Shown here in pieces: positions 7,782 through 16,881 of a stretch of DNA of 64,000 bases. Position numbers and translations under genes: made by a program. The notes beneath the pieces were generated by a model. The model saw only the letters and a list, made by a program, of their open reading frames with translations, was not told the origin of the DNA and made no database searches. Numbering within the stretch: position 1 is the first letter of the stretch; every line of letters starts with the position of its first letter. Source of the stretch: Mesorhizobium ventifaucium (GTDB lineage Bacteria > Pseudomonadota > Alphaproteobacteria > Rhizobiales > Rhizobiaceae); contig NZ_CAKXZS010000022.1 of assembly GCF_935822925.1 (NCBI RefSeq), forward strand, positions 62,001 through 126,000, read 5' to 3'.

Positions 7782-9620
7782 TCAATTGTCCAAAGCTTCG
7801 AGCTCGTCGATCAGCCCGCCGATCACGCCAAGTCCGATCTGCCAGAAGGCAGGATCGGTGGCATCGAGACCGAAGGGTGCCAGGAGCTCGGAATGATGCT
7901 TGGTGCCGCCGGCCCGCAGCATGGCAAAATACTTGTCCTGAAAGCCACGCTCTGCATTCTGATAGACCGCATACAGCGAATTCACCAGGCAATCGCCGAA
8001 CGCATAGGCGTAGACGTAGAAAGGCGAATGGATGAAGTGTGGAATATAGCTCCAGAAGACCTCGTAACCTTCGCGTAGCTTGATCGCCGGCCCGAGGCTT
8101 TCCGCCTGCACTTCCAGCCAGAACTGGCCAAGCCTGTCCGATGTCAACTCGCCGTTTTTGCGCTCGGCATGCACCTTGCGCTCGAACTCGTAGAAAGCGA
8201 TCTGGCGCACGACCGTGTTGATCATGTCCTCGACCTTCTGGGCAAGCATGGCCTTGCGCTCGCGCTTGGCCGTGGTCTGGTCCAGCAGCGAGCGGAAGGT
8301 CAGCATCTCGCCGAAGACGGACGCCGTCTCGGCCAGTGTCAGCGGCGTCGAGGCCATCAGCGCGCCCTGGCCTGCGGCCAGCACCTGATGCACGCCGTGG
8401 CCAAGCTCATGCGCCAGCGTCATCACGTCGCGCGGCTTGCCCATGTAGTTGAGCAGAACATAGGGATGCGCCGACGGCACGGTCGGATGCGCGAAGGCGC
8501 CCGGCGACTTGCCAGGCCTCACCGGCGCGTCGATCCAGTTGCGGTCGAAGAAAACCCGGGCGATCTCCGCCATGTCAGGTGAAAAGCGCTGATAGGCGGA
8601 AAGCACCGTGTTCTTGGCCTCGTCCCAGCCGATGATCGTTTGCGGGGTCTCCGGCAACGGCGCGTTGCGATCCCAGTGGTTCATCACTTCCATGCCGAGC
8701 CAGCGCGCCTTCATCGCGTAGTAGCGGTGTGACAGGCGCGGGTAAGCGTCACGAACGGCTGAGGCCAGCGCATCCACCACGCCGCGCTCGACGCGATTGG
8801 CGAGATGACGCGAATCGGCGATGTCCTCGAAGCCGCGCCAGCGGTCGGAAATCTCCTTGTCCTTGGCCAGCGTGTTGGTGATCAGCGTGAAAATGCGCAG
8901 ATTCTTGCGGAAGGTTGCGGCCAGCGCTTCAGAAGCCCGGCGGCGCACCTCGCCATCGGGGTGCTGGAGGCGGTTCAGCGCCGGCTCCAGGGTCAGCTCT
9001 TCGCCATCGATGTCGAAGCGCAGATCGGTCATCGTCTCGTCGAACAAGCGGTTCCAGGCGCCGCGTCCGGTAATCGACTTCTCATGCAGAAGCTGCTCGA
9101 CCCGGTCTTCGAGCTGGTAGGGTTTGTCCATGCGCAGATCAAGCACCCACGGCCGGTAGTGAGCGAAGCCGGGATCGGCAGCAAGCGCGGTTTCGATCGC
9201 GGCATCGTCGACAAGATTCAGCTCGAGCGCGAAAAACAGAAGATGCGCGCTGGCGTCGGTCATCTTCTCCTGAATGTCGCCATAGAGCTTGGCGCGCTGC
9301 GGATCCGCGGTGTTGCCGGCATAGATCAGTCCGGCATAGGAGACGATCCGGCCGATCAGTTCCTCCAGCGCTTCATAGGCGGCAAGCGCCTCGCCCAGCC
9401 TGCCGCTGTCGGCACGCTCCGCCTCGGCGGCGAGCGTGCCTTTCCAGCGGCTCTCGAAGCTGATGGCATCGGCGATCGCCTTGGAAATGTCGCGTTTCAG
9501 CTCGGGGGCGTCCATGCCCGAATAGAGATCGGCGAGATCCCATTCCGGCAGATCACCAAGCTCCGCCGCGCCCTGACCGGACGCCGCCGCCGCAAGCTGC
9601 CGACCAAAAACCATGCTCAT
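7782..9620 (-). CDS. pepF: Oligoendopeptidase F family zinc metallopeptidase (M3)
   Basis: Cytoplasmic thimet-type metallopeptidase, 612 residues, that cuts short peptides. The zinc motif HELGH begins at H404 (AHELGHGVHQ), and the third-ligand region follows as PLTLAETASVFGEMLTF. The N-terminal helical part (LPEWDLADLYSGMD) is typical of PepF. The C-terminal substrate-binding part includes WSYIPHFIHSPFYVYAYAFG. The start at 9620 has GGAAAG upstream; an ATG two codons later is equally possible. It is monocistronic as far as visible. Confidence 0.94.
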   Translation of the reverse strand: MSMVFGRQLAAAASGQGAAELGDLPEWDLADLYSGMDAPELKRDISKAIADAISFESRWKGTLAAEAERADSGRLGEALAAYEALEELIGRIVSYAGLIYAGNTADPQRAKLYGDIQEKMTDASAHLLFFALELNLVDDAAIETALAADPGFAHYRPWVLDLRMDKPYQLEDRVEQLLHEKSITGRGAWNRLFDETMTDLRFDIDGEELTLEPALNRLQHPDGEVRRRASEALAATFRKNLRIFTLITNTLAKDKEISDRWRGFEDIADSRHLANRVERGVVDALASAVRDAYPRLSHRYYAMKARWLGMEVMNHWDRNAPLPETPQTIIGWDEAKNTVLSAYQRFSPDMAEIARVFFDRNWIDAPVRPGKSPGAFAHPTVPSAHPYVLLNYMGKPRDVMTLAHELGHGVHQVLAAGQGALMASTPLTLAETASVFGEMLTFRSLLDQTTAKRERKAMLAQKVEDMINTVVRQIAFYEFERKVHAERKNGELTSDRLGQFWLEVQAESLGPAIKLREGYEVFWSYIPHFIHSPFYVYAYAFGDCLVNSLYAVYQNAERGFQDKYFAMLRAGGTKHHSELLAPFGLDATDPAFWQIGLGVIGGLIDELEALDN

Positions 9621-9649
9621 TGCCGAAACTTTCCAGATTGCAAGACCTG

Positions 9650-9795
9650 AGAGACCGTTTGGAAACTCTACTCAGGCGGCCATCTGATGGCGTTTTCTGC
9701 GCTTCCGGTGCTCACGGACCCAAATGTCCGCTGCGCGCCGGTTCTCGAAACCACCACCATATGACTCGCCCTGAGCGAATTTCGAAACAGTCTCT
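9650..9795. repeat. MITE-like palindromic repeat, intact copy
   Basis: A 146-base element that recurs at 40295-40540. Its ends are imperfect inverted repeats: AGAGACCGTTTGGAAACTC on the left and GAATTTCGAAACAGTCTCT on the right. The interior is also roughly palindromic (GGCGGCCATCTGATGG against CCACCACCATATGACTCGCC). It has no coding capacity. The pattern fits a non-autonomous transposable element; no clear target-site duplication is visible. Confidence 0.8.
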
Positions 9796-9991
9796 AAGCG
9801 GTCAGACCCAAAGATTCAAAGGGCCAAGATTCAACGGGATTGAGAAAGCCGGTCAAATCCTAAGGAATTCATTCACCGGGTTTTTTGAAAGCTTATTTAG
9901 AACCCTGTGTCAGGATGATCCATAGGGTTGGCTTCCCCATTGGGTGGGCACAGTGGGGTGGGCATATTGGGCGAGCATCGTTGAACCAGTC
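9796..9991. other. Upstream region of the NtrC-type regulator
   Basis: AT-richer than its surroundings and presumably carries the promoter of the response regulator at 9992. I cannot name a specific site in it. Confidence 0.3.
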
Positions 9992-11527
9992 ATGACAGGT
10001 TCCATACTTATAGTCGATGACGATCCCGTGCAGCGCAGGCTGCTCGAGGCGGCGGTGACGAGATTCGGCCACAGCGCGATCATCACGGATGGCGGCGAGG
10101 CCGGTCTCGATGCGCTCGACGGGCCCAATGCGCGCAGCGTGTCGGTGGTCATCCTCGACCTCGTCATGCCGGGCCTCGACGGCATCGGCGTGCTGAAGGC
10201 GATGCGTGAGCGCGGCATCCAAGTTCCGGTCATCGTGCAAACCGCCCAGGGTGGTATCGAGACCGTCGTTTCGGCCATGCGTCACGGTGCTTTCGATTTC
10301 GTCGTCAAGCCGGCATCTCCCGACAGGCTGCAGGCATCGATCGGCAACGCGCTCAAAGTCGAGGCGGTCGAGGGTGAAGTGAAGCGCACGTCGCGGCGGC
10401 GCGGCGGCCATTTGACCTTCAAGGACATGATCACGCACAGCCCGGCGATGGATCGGGTGATCCGCCTCGGCCAGAAGGCGGCCGCGTCCAACATTCCGAT
10501 TCTTATCGAAGGCGAATCCGGTGTCGGCAAGGAGCTGGTGGCGCGCGCCATCCAGGGCAGCGGCGATCGCCGCTCAAAACCGTTCGTTACCGTCAATTGC
10601 GGCGCCATCCCCGACAATCTGGTCGAATCGATCCTGTTCGGCCACGAGAAGGGCTCGTTCACCGGCGCCACCGAAAAACACACCGGCAAGTTCGTCGAGG
10701 CGCATTCGGGCACGCTCTTCCTCGACGAGATCGGCGACCTGCCGCTCGACGTGCAGGTCAAGCTGCTGCGCGCCGTGCAGGACGGTGAGGTCGATCCGGT
10801 CGGCGGGCGCTCGACCGTCAGGGTCGACATCAGGCTGATCTCGGCGACACACCGCAATCTTCTGCAGCAGGTCAAGGACGGCAAGTTCCGCGAGGATCTG
10901 TTCTACCGCCTGAACGTCTATCCGATCTTCGTGCCGCCGCTGCGCGACCGTCGCGACGACATTCCGTATCTGGTCGAGCATTTTCTGGACAAGGTCGCGC
11001 CCACCGATCCACGTCATCGCCTGCACGGCATTTCGGCTGCGGCGCTCGCCATGCTGCAGGCCTACGACTGGCCGGGAAATATCCGCCAGCTGGAAAACGC
11101 GGTCTTCCGGGCCTCGGTGCTTTGTGAAGGCGATGTGCTGACCGAAGAGGAGTTTCCGCAGATCCGGGCGCAGGTCGAGGGCACCGTCAACCTCGATGCG
11201 CATGGCATGTTGCCAGGGTCGCCTTTGGTCCCGGAACCGCTTGGCGAGGACGCGCACGCCAATAACGGCATCGCTGTAACCGAGTTCGATCCGCCAGCCA
11301 GGCCGCAGCCTCGCTTCGGCACGCTGCGGGCGCTGGACGAACGCGGCAATGTGCGGACGCTGGCCGATGTCGAACTCGAAATGATCAAGCTCGCCATCGA
11401 CCATTATAGCGGCCAGATGAGCGAAGTTGCCCGCCGCCTCGGCATCGGCCGCTCGACCCTCTACAGGAAGCTCAAGGAATACGGCATCGATCCGGAAACA
11501 GGTCGTATCGACCGGCTTGCTTCCTGA
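9992..11527 (+). CDS. Sigma-54-dependent response regulator (NtrC family)
   Basis: Two-component transcription activator, 511 residues. The receiver domain (1-120) has the acidic pocket VDDD and phospho-acceptor D56 in VVILDLVMPG. The AAA+ domain has Walker A GESGVGKE near residue 175, the sigma-54 contact loop GSFTGA near 220, the Walker B region TLFLDEIGDLPLDVQ, and the arginine region RLNVYPI. A Fis-type helix-turn-helix ends the protein (SEVARRLGIGRSTLYRKLKE). The start at 9992 gives a normal receiver; an upstream frame to 9944 adds 16 atypical residues. No sensor kinase gene is nearby, so the signal is unknown. Confidence 0.9.
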   Translation: MTGSILIVDDDPVQRRLLEAAVTRFGHSAIITDGGEAGLDALDGPNARSVSVVILDLVMPGLDGIGVLKAMRERGIQVPVIVQTAQGGIETVVSAMRHGAFDFVVKPASPDRLQASIGNALKVEAVEGEVKRTSRRRGGHLTFKDMITHSPAMDRVIRLGQKAAASNIPILIEGESGVGKELVARAIQGSGDRRSKPFVTVNCGAIPDNLVESILFGHEKGSFTGATEKHTGKFVEAHSGTLFLDEIGDLPLDVQVKLLRAVQDGEVDPVGGRSTVRVDIRLISATHRNLLQQVKDGKFREDLFYRLNVYPIFVPPLRDRRDDIPYLVEHFLDKVAPTDPRHRLHGISAAALAMLQAYDWPGNIRQLENAVFRASVLCEGDVLTEEEFPQIRAQVEGTVNLDAHGMLPGSPLVPEPLGEDAHANNGIAVTEFDPPARPQPRFGTLRALDERGNVRTLADVELEMIKLAIDHYSGQMSEVARRLGIGRSTLYRKLKEYGIDPETGRIDRLAS

Positions 11528-11577
11528 CAAGTCAAGTCCTCCCTGACAAGGCAAGTCCTTCCTGAAGGCAAGACTGG
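11523..11577. repeat. Three-unit 19-base tandem repeat at the end of the regulator gene
   Basis: CCTGACAAGTCAAGTCCTC (11523-11541) is followed directly by CCTGACAAGGCAAGTCCTT (11542-11560) and a partial third unit (11561-11577). The first unit overlaps the stop codon of the regulator. Each unit supplies another TGA, so this looks like local slippage with little effect on the protein. Confidence 0.7.
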
Positions 11578-11942
11578 CCAGCTTGCCGGCCTGGCATCAG
11601 AACAGTCGACAGTCGTCGATCGGGCGTGACGGGCGTCACGGGTGACGCGCTTGCCGGCAGTGTTCACGCATTGAGGCGCCTGGTAACAGATCGTGTTCAG
11701 GCAAAGCCGGAAACATCATCTAAACCAGCAGTTTACCAAGAAACCCCGCGCAACATTTTTGACGGGATATCGCCACGGTGTTACCGCATTTCGGCTTCAA
11801 TAAGCGATGATTAACCATTAGGATCGATATTCGGATACGAACACCACCGCATCCGTTGGTCAAATCCGGGGACAAACGGCAGCCTGCAAGGCCTTTTGAT
11901 TTGAACAAAGTCGAACGACACACAAACGGGCGGCACGATCAC
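11578..11942. other. Intergenic region before the DUF882 gene
   Basis: About 365 bases with no convincing frame. The second half is AT-rich and probably contains the promoter of the DUF882 gene. A short GGGCGTCAC/GGGTGACGC inverted repeat sits near 11629-11645. Nothing else is recognised. Confidence 0.35.
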
Positions 11943-13844
11943 ATGAGCGCCTGGCCGAGATGGCTGGCAGCGGTGATTCTCGCCTTTGGCTTCCTTAAAG
12001 CGGCTGCGACCGGCGCCAGCGCCCAGACACGTTCGCTGAAACTTTACAACCTCCACACCAAAGAGAAGGCGGAGATCGTCTTCAAGCGCGGCGGCCGCTA
12101 CGATCAGGCGGGTCTGAAAAAGATCAACGTCATCCTGCGCGACTGGCGCCGCAACGAGCCGACCAGGATGGATCCGCGGCTGCTCGACCTGGTCTGGGAG
12201 GCCTACCGGCAGAGCGGCGCCCGCGACTACATCCAGGTCGTGTGTGGTTATCGCTCGTCATCGACGAACTCGATGCTGCGCAGCCGCAGCAGGGGCGTCG
12301 CCAAGAAAAGCCAGCATACGCTCGGCAAGGCCATGGACTTCTACATTCCCGGCGTGCCGCTGAAGAAACTGCGCGACATCGGTCTGCGGATGCAGGGCGG
12401 CGGCGTCGGCTATTATCCGAGGTCCGGCTCGCCCTTTGTCCACATGGATGTCGGCAATGTGCGGCACTGGCCCGGCATCAGCCGCCAGGAACTGGCGCGC
12501 GTGTTCCCCAATGGCAAGACGCTGCATGTGCCAAGCGACGGCAAGCCGCTGCCCGGCTATTCACAGGCGCTCGCCTCCTACAAGGCGCGCAAGGGCGCCG
12601 GCGCTCCCGCCATCGAAATGGCCAGCGCAGGTGGCGGTTCCAAAAGATCTGGCGGTCTGCTGGCGGCTTTCTTCGGCGGCGGTGAAGACGAGGCCGATGA
12701 CAGCGCCGATGTCGCAGTCGCGCCAACGCCGAAGTCAACCGTGAAACCGGCGAACGTGAAGCTGGCGACCGCCAAGCCGGCGCCGGCCGCCAGGAACAGC
12801 AAGCTTCCAGGCATTGCCATCGTGTCGCCTGAGGATGCGAAGCGCGCAGAGATTCCGCAAATCGCCGATGCGCCTGCTCCGGAACCGGAGGAGGACACGC
12901 CGGAAACGATCATCGCGGCGCTGCCGGCGCGCAGCGTGCCGCTGCCCGATTTCGCCCCGCGTCCGAAGGCCGATGTCGCTCAGCCGCCCGAAAACGTTCC
13001 GTTCGGCGTGGCGGATGCCACCGCCACCACCGAACAGGCGGTGACGACCGCGCAAGCGCCGGCAAACGCTCCCTTCGGCGTGGCCGAACCGGCCGTTGTC
13101 GCCGCCGATGCGGTGCAGGTTGCGGCCAAAGACATCCCGTTGCCGACCTGGCGTCCCAATCACTCGCTGCCGGCCGACCTTGCAGCGGCCGACCTCGCGC
13201 CGCAGGACAAGGAAGTGCTTCTGGCGCTGGCGGACACCGCCGGGCACGGCAAGACCGCTACCGATGTGTTCTCGGTGCTGCCGTCGGCTCGGCCAAATAT
13301 GGCCCAGCCCGACTTGGCCCAGCCCGACTTGGCCCAGCCTGACCAGGTCCAGTCAGCCGCGGTCCAGTCTGACGCGGTCAAAGCCGTCCTCGAGCGGGTC
13401 AGCGCAACCGACGAATACCAGGTCGCCTCGCTTTCCCAGCCAAGCTCGGTCCTCGGTGAGCTGGCGAAGGGCAATGCCGCATCGCCGCGCGAGGCTGTCT
13501 TTTCCCGCCCGGCTGGCTCCGATCCGGCCGCGGCGATCGGCACGGGTGTGAAGACCACCCGCAAGGCAGCCAGGGCAACCGCCCGTGACCTGAAGCCTGG
13601 TCCGAAGTCGGTGGTGGTCGCCGCCGAGCCGAAAGCGGCGCGCTGGGCGTTGAACAGCGGCGAGAATGTCGCCACCGTCTCCAGCGCAGCGACGGCGCCG
13701 CGCTACGCCTACAATATCGTGCACACGCCGCCAACCGAAGTCTATACCTTGGGCTTCCAGGCGGACGATCAGCTGGCCGACGCCAACCGGTTCACCGGCA
13801 ATGCCGTCAAATTCCTGTCGGTCGCCCGCTTCCAGACCAAATAG
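11943..13844 (+). CDS. DUF882/YcbK-type peptidase (M15-like) with long disordered tail
   Basis: Exported protein of 633 residues. A signal peptide (about 1-29, ending ATGASAQ) precedes a YcbK-like domain of about 170 residues with putative zinc ligands H125, D132 (in HTLGKAMDF) and H167 (in VHMDV), as in M15 D-Ala-D-Ala or L-Ala-D-Glu peptidases. It probably trims peptidoglycan stem peptides. Residues from about 215 on are Pro/Ala-rich and repetitive, with duplicated blocks (PENVPFGVADA, PANAPFGVAEP) and a 15-base repeat giving three QPDLA units near 13305-13350. The catalytic domain is well supported; the tail has no known function. ATG 11943 is preferred over an in-frame TTG at 11856 because it gives a proper signal peptide. 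Confidence 0.82.
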   Translation: MSAWPRWLAAVILAFGFLKAAATGASAQTRSLKLYNLHTKEKAEIVFKRGGRYDQAGLKKINVILRDWRRNEPTRMDPRLLDLVWEAYRQSGARDYIQVVCGYRSSSTNSMLRSRSRGVAKKSQHTLGKAMDFYIPGVPLKKLRDIGLRMQGGGVGYYPRSGSPFVHMDVGNVRHWPGISRQELARVFPNGKTLHVPSDGKPLPGYSQALASYKARKGAGAPAIEMASAGGGSKRSGGLLAAFFGGGEDEADDSADVAVAPTPKSTVKPANVKLATAKPAPAARNSKLPGIAIVSPEDAKRAEIPQIADAPAPEPEEDTPETIIAALPARSVPLPDFAPRPKADVAQPPENVPFGVADATATTEQAVTTAQAPANAPFGVAEPAVVAADAVQVAAKDIPLPTWRPNHSLPADLAAADLAPQDKEVLLALADTAGHGKTATDVFSVLPSARPNMAQPDLAQPDLAQPDQVQSAAVQSDAVKAVLERVSATDEYQVASLSQPSSVLGELAKGNAASPREAVFSRPAGSDPAAAIGTGVKTTRKAARATARDLKPGPKSVVVAAEPKAARWALNSGENVATVSSAATAPRYAYNIVHTPPTEVYTLGFQADDQLADANRFTGNAVKFLSVARFQTK

Positions 13845-13862
13845 CGGATCGACCAGCAAGAC

Positions 13863-13891
13863 AAAGCCGCCGGGTACCCGCGCGGCTTTTT
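13863..13891. terminator. Terminator between convergent DUF882 gene and eda
   Basis: AAAGCCGC (13863-13870) pairs with GCGGCTTT (13882-13889) and is followed by T residues on the plus strand. It is placed to end the DUF882 transcript and perhaps eda from the other side. Confidence 0.75.
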
Positions 13892-13949
13892 GCTGTTCGC
13901 AAATAAAACGCCGCAATGCTGCCAGTCCACTTCGGGATAAGAGTTGTCT

Positions 13950-14588
13950 CTATCGCCCGAGCTTGCTCGCGGCGCGCGCCAGGGCTTCGATTTCGTCCCA
14001 TTTGCCGGCCTTGACCAAATCGTCCGGCGCCACCCAGGAGCCGCCGACGCAGATGACGTTGGGCAGTCCCAGATAGTCGCCGGCGTTCTTGTCAGTGATG
14101 CCGCCGGTCGGGCAGAATTTGACGTCGGCGAGCGGCGATGCGAATGCCTTGAGCGAGGCGATGCCGCCCGACTGTTCTGCCGGGAAGAATTTCAGGAATC
14201 GCAGGCCTGCCTCGCGAGCGGCCATGATCTCACCGGGCGTGATGGCGCCGGGCAGCAACGGGACGTCGCTGTCCTTCGCCGCCGCCAGAAGCTCGCGGGT
14301 GATGCCGGGGCTGACGATGAACTTGGAGCCGGCTGCTGCCGCCTCGCCGAACTGGCGGGCGTCCAGAATGGTGCCGGCGCCGACGATGGCGCCCTCGACC
14401 TCGCTTGCCACAAGCCGGATCGCCTCCAGCGCATCAGCGGTCCGCAGCGTGATCTCGATCGCCGGCAGGCCGCCGCGCGCCAGCGCGCGCGCCAGCGGCA
14501 CGGCGTCAGTGAGATTGGCGATCTTCAGCACCGGGATAACCGGTTGGCCGTTGAGCAGCGACAGGAGCTTTTCGGTCTTGCTGGGCAT
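13950..14588 (-). CDS. eda: 2-keto-3-deoxy-6-phosphogluconate aldolase
   Basis: Class I aldolase of the Entner-Doudoroff pathway that splits KDPG to pyruvate and glyceraldehyde 3-phosphate; 212 residues, the usual length. The Schiff-base lysine lies in LRFLKFFPAEQ. Other family motifs are PVLKI, AIEITLRT (catalytic Glu), VGAGTILD, FIVSPGI and FCPTGGI. It is a single gene here, without edd or zwf next to it. Confidence 0.93.
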   Translation of the reverse strand: MPSKTEKLLSLLNGQPVIPVLKIANLTDAVPLARALARGGLPAIEITLRTADALEAIRLVASEVEGAIVGAGTILDARQFGEAAAAGSKFIVSPGITRELLAAAKDSDVPLLPGAITPGEIMAAREAGLRFLKFFPAEQSGGIASLKAFASPLADVKFCPTGGITDKNAGDYLGLPNVICVGGSWVAPDDLVKAGKWDEIEALARAASKLGR

Positions 14589-14780
14589 TTGTCGTCTCTC
14601 CGGTATTTGATCCGTTCAATCGGTTAGCAGAAGGCCGGTTTTCTGTCCACGAAGCGAAGCGTGTCGCGATGTCACGCGCCGCCCACAAGTCCGTCAGACC
14701 GGCCGTCAAAGCCACCGAGGAGAAGCTGCTCCGCGCGCAAGCCTTGAATCGGCTTTGATGAGCGTTTAGTGGCTTCGGCG

Positions 14781-15704
14781 ATGACACTGCCCAATCAACC
14801 CTTGCGCGTTGCCGCGATCTACAGGTTTGCCCGGCTCGACGAGTTCGAGGCATTGCGCGCGCCGCTCGCCGCCTTCTGCTGCGGACGCGGTATCAAGGGC
14901 ACGCTGCTGCTGGCGCATGAGGGCATCAACGGCACGGTCGCCGGCGGCGAAGCTGACATCGCCGCGCTCATCGATCATCTCGAATCCATCGAAGCTCTCG
15001 CCGGTCTCGAGGTCAAGTACAGCAGCGCCGCGCAGATGCCGTTCCACCGCATGAAGGTGCGGCTGAAGCGCGAGATCGTCACCATGGGCGTTAGCGATAT
15101 CGATCCGGCGGCAAGCGCCGGCACCTATGTCGCACCGGCCGACTGGAACGCGCTGATATCGGATGCGGACACGATCGTCATCGACACGCGCAACGCCTAC
15201 GAAGTATCGATCGGCACTTTCAAGGGAGCGGTCGATCCCGCGACGACCAGCTTTCGCGAATTCCCGGCCTGGGTCGAGCAGCATCGGGCCGAGCTCGTCG
15301 GCCGGAAGGTGGCCATGTTCTGCACCGGCGGCATACGCTGCGAGAAGGCAACCGCCTATGTGAAGTCGCTCGGCTTCGAGGATGTGTTCCATCTCAAGGG
15401 CGGCATCCTGAACTATCTCGAAGAGGTGCCCGCCGAGCAAAGCCTCTGGCAGGGCGAGTGCTTCGTCTTCGACGAACGCGTCTCGGTGTCGCACGGCCTG
15501 GTCGAGGGGGAGGCCGAACTTTGCCGCGCCTGCCGGCATCCGCTAACCGGGCAGGACCTGCTGTCGTCGAAATACACCGCCGGCATCTCATGCCCGCATT
15601 GCTTCGATGCCCGTTCCGACGAGGATCGCGCCCGCTACGCCGAGCGTCAACGCCAGGTCGAGCTTGCGCAAGCGCAAGGCAGGGCTCCGCACATCGGACG
15701 TTAG
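14781..15704 (+). CDS. trhO: tRNA uridine(34) hydroxylase, rhodanese family
   Basis: TrhO (YceA) uses oxygen to form 5-hydroxyuridine at tRNA position 34. The 307-residue protein has the N-terminal acylphosphatase-like domain (KGTLLLAHEGINGTVAG) and a rhodanese domain whose active-site loop reads CTGGIRCEKA, with the catalytic cysteine first. The C-terminal part carries Cys pairs (LCRACRHPL, ISCPHCF) that may bind zinc. An in-frame GTG at 14769 would add four residues; neither start has a clear ribosome-binding site. Confidence 0.93.
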   Translation: MTLPNQPLRVAAIYRFARLDEFEALRAPLAAFCCGRGIKGTLLLAHEGINGTVAGGEADIAALIDHLESIEALAGLEVKYSSAAQMPFHRMKVRLKREIVTMGVSDIDPAASAGTYVAPADWNALISDADTIVIDTRNAYEVSIGTFKGAVDPATTSFREFPAWVEQHRAELVGRKVAMFCTGGIRCEKATAYVKSLGFEDVFHLKGGILNYLEEVPAEQSLWQGECFVFDERVSVSHGLVEGEAELCRACRHPLTGQDLLSSKYTAGISCPHCFDARSDEDRARYAERQRQVELAQAQGRAPHIGR

Positions 15705-15837
15705 AGCGACGTGCGTCCGCTTGGGCGCATCACCGGCAAAGCGCCCATCCGTCATTGTATGTCCATATGTGGGGCCTACCTGTTCAACGTCCGAAAACCT
15801 GCCCGGCGCTTTCGGCCGGCCAATTCTGGAGGCATTG

Positions 15838-16611
15838 ATGTTCGATCCCAAGAAGCTCCTCAACGATCTGCTCGGCTCGCAAATTCCAGGAACGGGGTCG
15901 ACCGTGCGCGACAAAGGGGGTCAGGCGATGCAGATGGCCAAGGACAATCCGCTGGCCGCCGGCGCGCTGGCCGCGGTGCTGCTCGGAACCGGCGCCGGCC
16001 GTCAGGTCACCGGCACGGCGGTGAAGCTTGGTGGGCTGGCCGTTGTCGGCGGTCTCGCCTACAAGGCCTACCAGAACTACAAGAACGGCAAAGCGCCGGC
16101 GGAGGCGACGGCCGGCCAACCGGAATTGCTGCCGCCGCCCGCCGACACCAGCTTTCATCCCTCACAAGCGCCGCAAGGCGAGGACGAATTCACGCTGACG
16201 CTGGTGCGCGCGATGATTTCGGCGGCGAAGGCCGACGGCCATATCGACGACGACGAACGGCAAAAGATCGCCGGCAAGCTCAGCCTCGCGGGCATCGACT
16301 CCGACGCAGAGAAATTCCTGATGTCGGAACTGGAAAGGCCGCTCGACCTGGATACGCTGGTCGCCGGCGCCCAAACCGACGCCCAGAAGCTCGAGCTCTA
16401 CACCGCCTCGCGCCTCGCCATCGATCCGAATACTCGTGCCGAACGCGGCTATCTCGATCTGCTGGCCGGCCGCCTCAGCCTGCCCGATGCACTGCTCGAC
16501 CACGTCGAGGCGACGGTATCGGCGGCAAAAGTGCCGGCGCCAGAGGTGTCAGGGGTGCCGGCGTCAGGGGTGCCGGGATCGGGCAAGGCAACCGCCAATT
16601 CGCGCTGGTAG
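15838..16611 (+). CDS. DUF533/TerB-like inner membrane protein
   Basis: 257 residues of the YebE/DUF533 family, which carries a tellurite-resistance TerB-like helical domain. Two glycine-rich hydrophobic segments near residues 40-75 (LAAGALAAVLLGTGAGRQ and LGGLAVVGGLAYKAY) suggest membrane insertion. The TerB-like core (FTLTLVRAMISAAKADGHID, then DDDERQKI) has the acidic DGHIDDDE metal-binding-like signature. The tail is a short repeat of VSGVPASGVPGSG. GGAGG precedes the ATG at 15838. Function is not established. Confidence 0.82.
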   Translation: MFDPKKLLNDLLGSQIPGTGSTVRDKGGQAMQMAKDNPLAAGALAAVLLGTGAGRQVTGTAVKLGGLAVVGGLAYKAYQNYKNGKAPAEATAGQPELLPPPADTSFHPSQAPQGEDEFTLTLVRAMISAAKADGHIDDDERQKIAGKLSLAGIDSDAEKFLMSELERPLDLDTLVAGAQTDAQKLELYTASRLAIDPNTRAERGYLDLLAGRLSLPDALLDHVEATVSAAKVPAPEVSGVPASGVPGSGKATANSRW

Positions 16612-16732
16612 GCTTCACGGCCGCGGAGAGCGGGATGCCGACGTCCTTTCGCGTTAATGTCTCGTTTACCCAGGAAGCGCATGATTTTAAGCAGTCGGAT
16701 CGGCTTTCCTCCTCCCAGGCCGGTTCAGATCA

Positions 16733-16758
16733 GGGCGGCCGCCAATGGCCGCCCTTTT
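16733..16758 (+). terminator. Rho-independent terminator
   Basis: GGGCGGCC (16733-16740), loop GCCAAT, GGCCGCCC (16747-16754) followed by TTTT. This is a textbook stem and U-tract about 120 bases after the TerB-like gene. Confidence 0.85.
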
Positions 16759-16771
16759 CTTGAGCGGGTTA

Positions 16772-16817
16772 GCGCATGAGCCGAAATCGGAATCGATTTT
16801 TGGAAGGGATCATGCGC
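16772..16817. repeat. GCGCATGA/GATCATGCGC palindromic element
   Basis: GCGCATGA at 16772-16779 mirrors the CATGCGC end at 16811-16817, around an A/T-rich CGGAATCG-type centre. The following bases (AAGATGCTCG...GCGTCC) also resemble what follows the related element at 40366-40470. It belongs to a dispersed family that I know from Mesorhizobium-type genomes. Confidence 0.7.
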
Positions 16818-16881
16818 AAGATGCTCGAAATCAAGGTGCTATGGCGTCCCTGCGAACACGCGGCGCTGCAGGAGGACAGTT

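Noticed and set aside
10574..11554. Long minus-strand frame antisense to the NtrC-type regulator
   Set aside because: Shadow of a conserved gene; composition and lack of motifs give no support.
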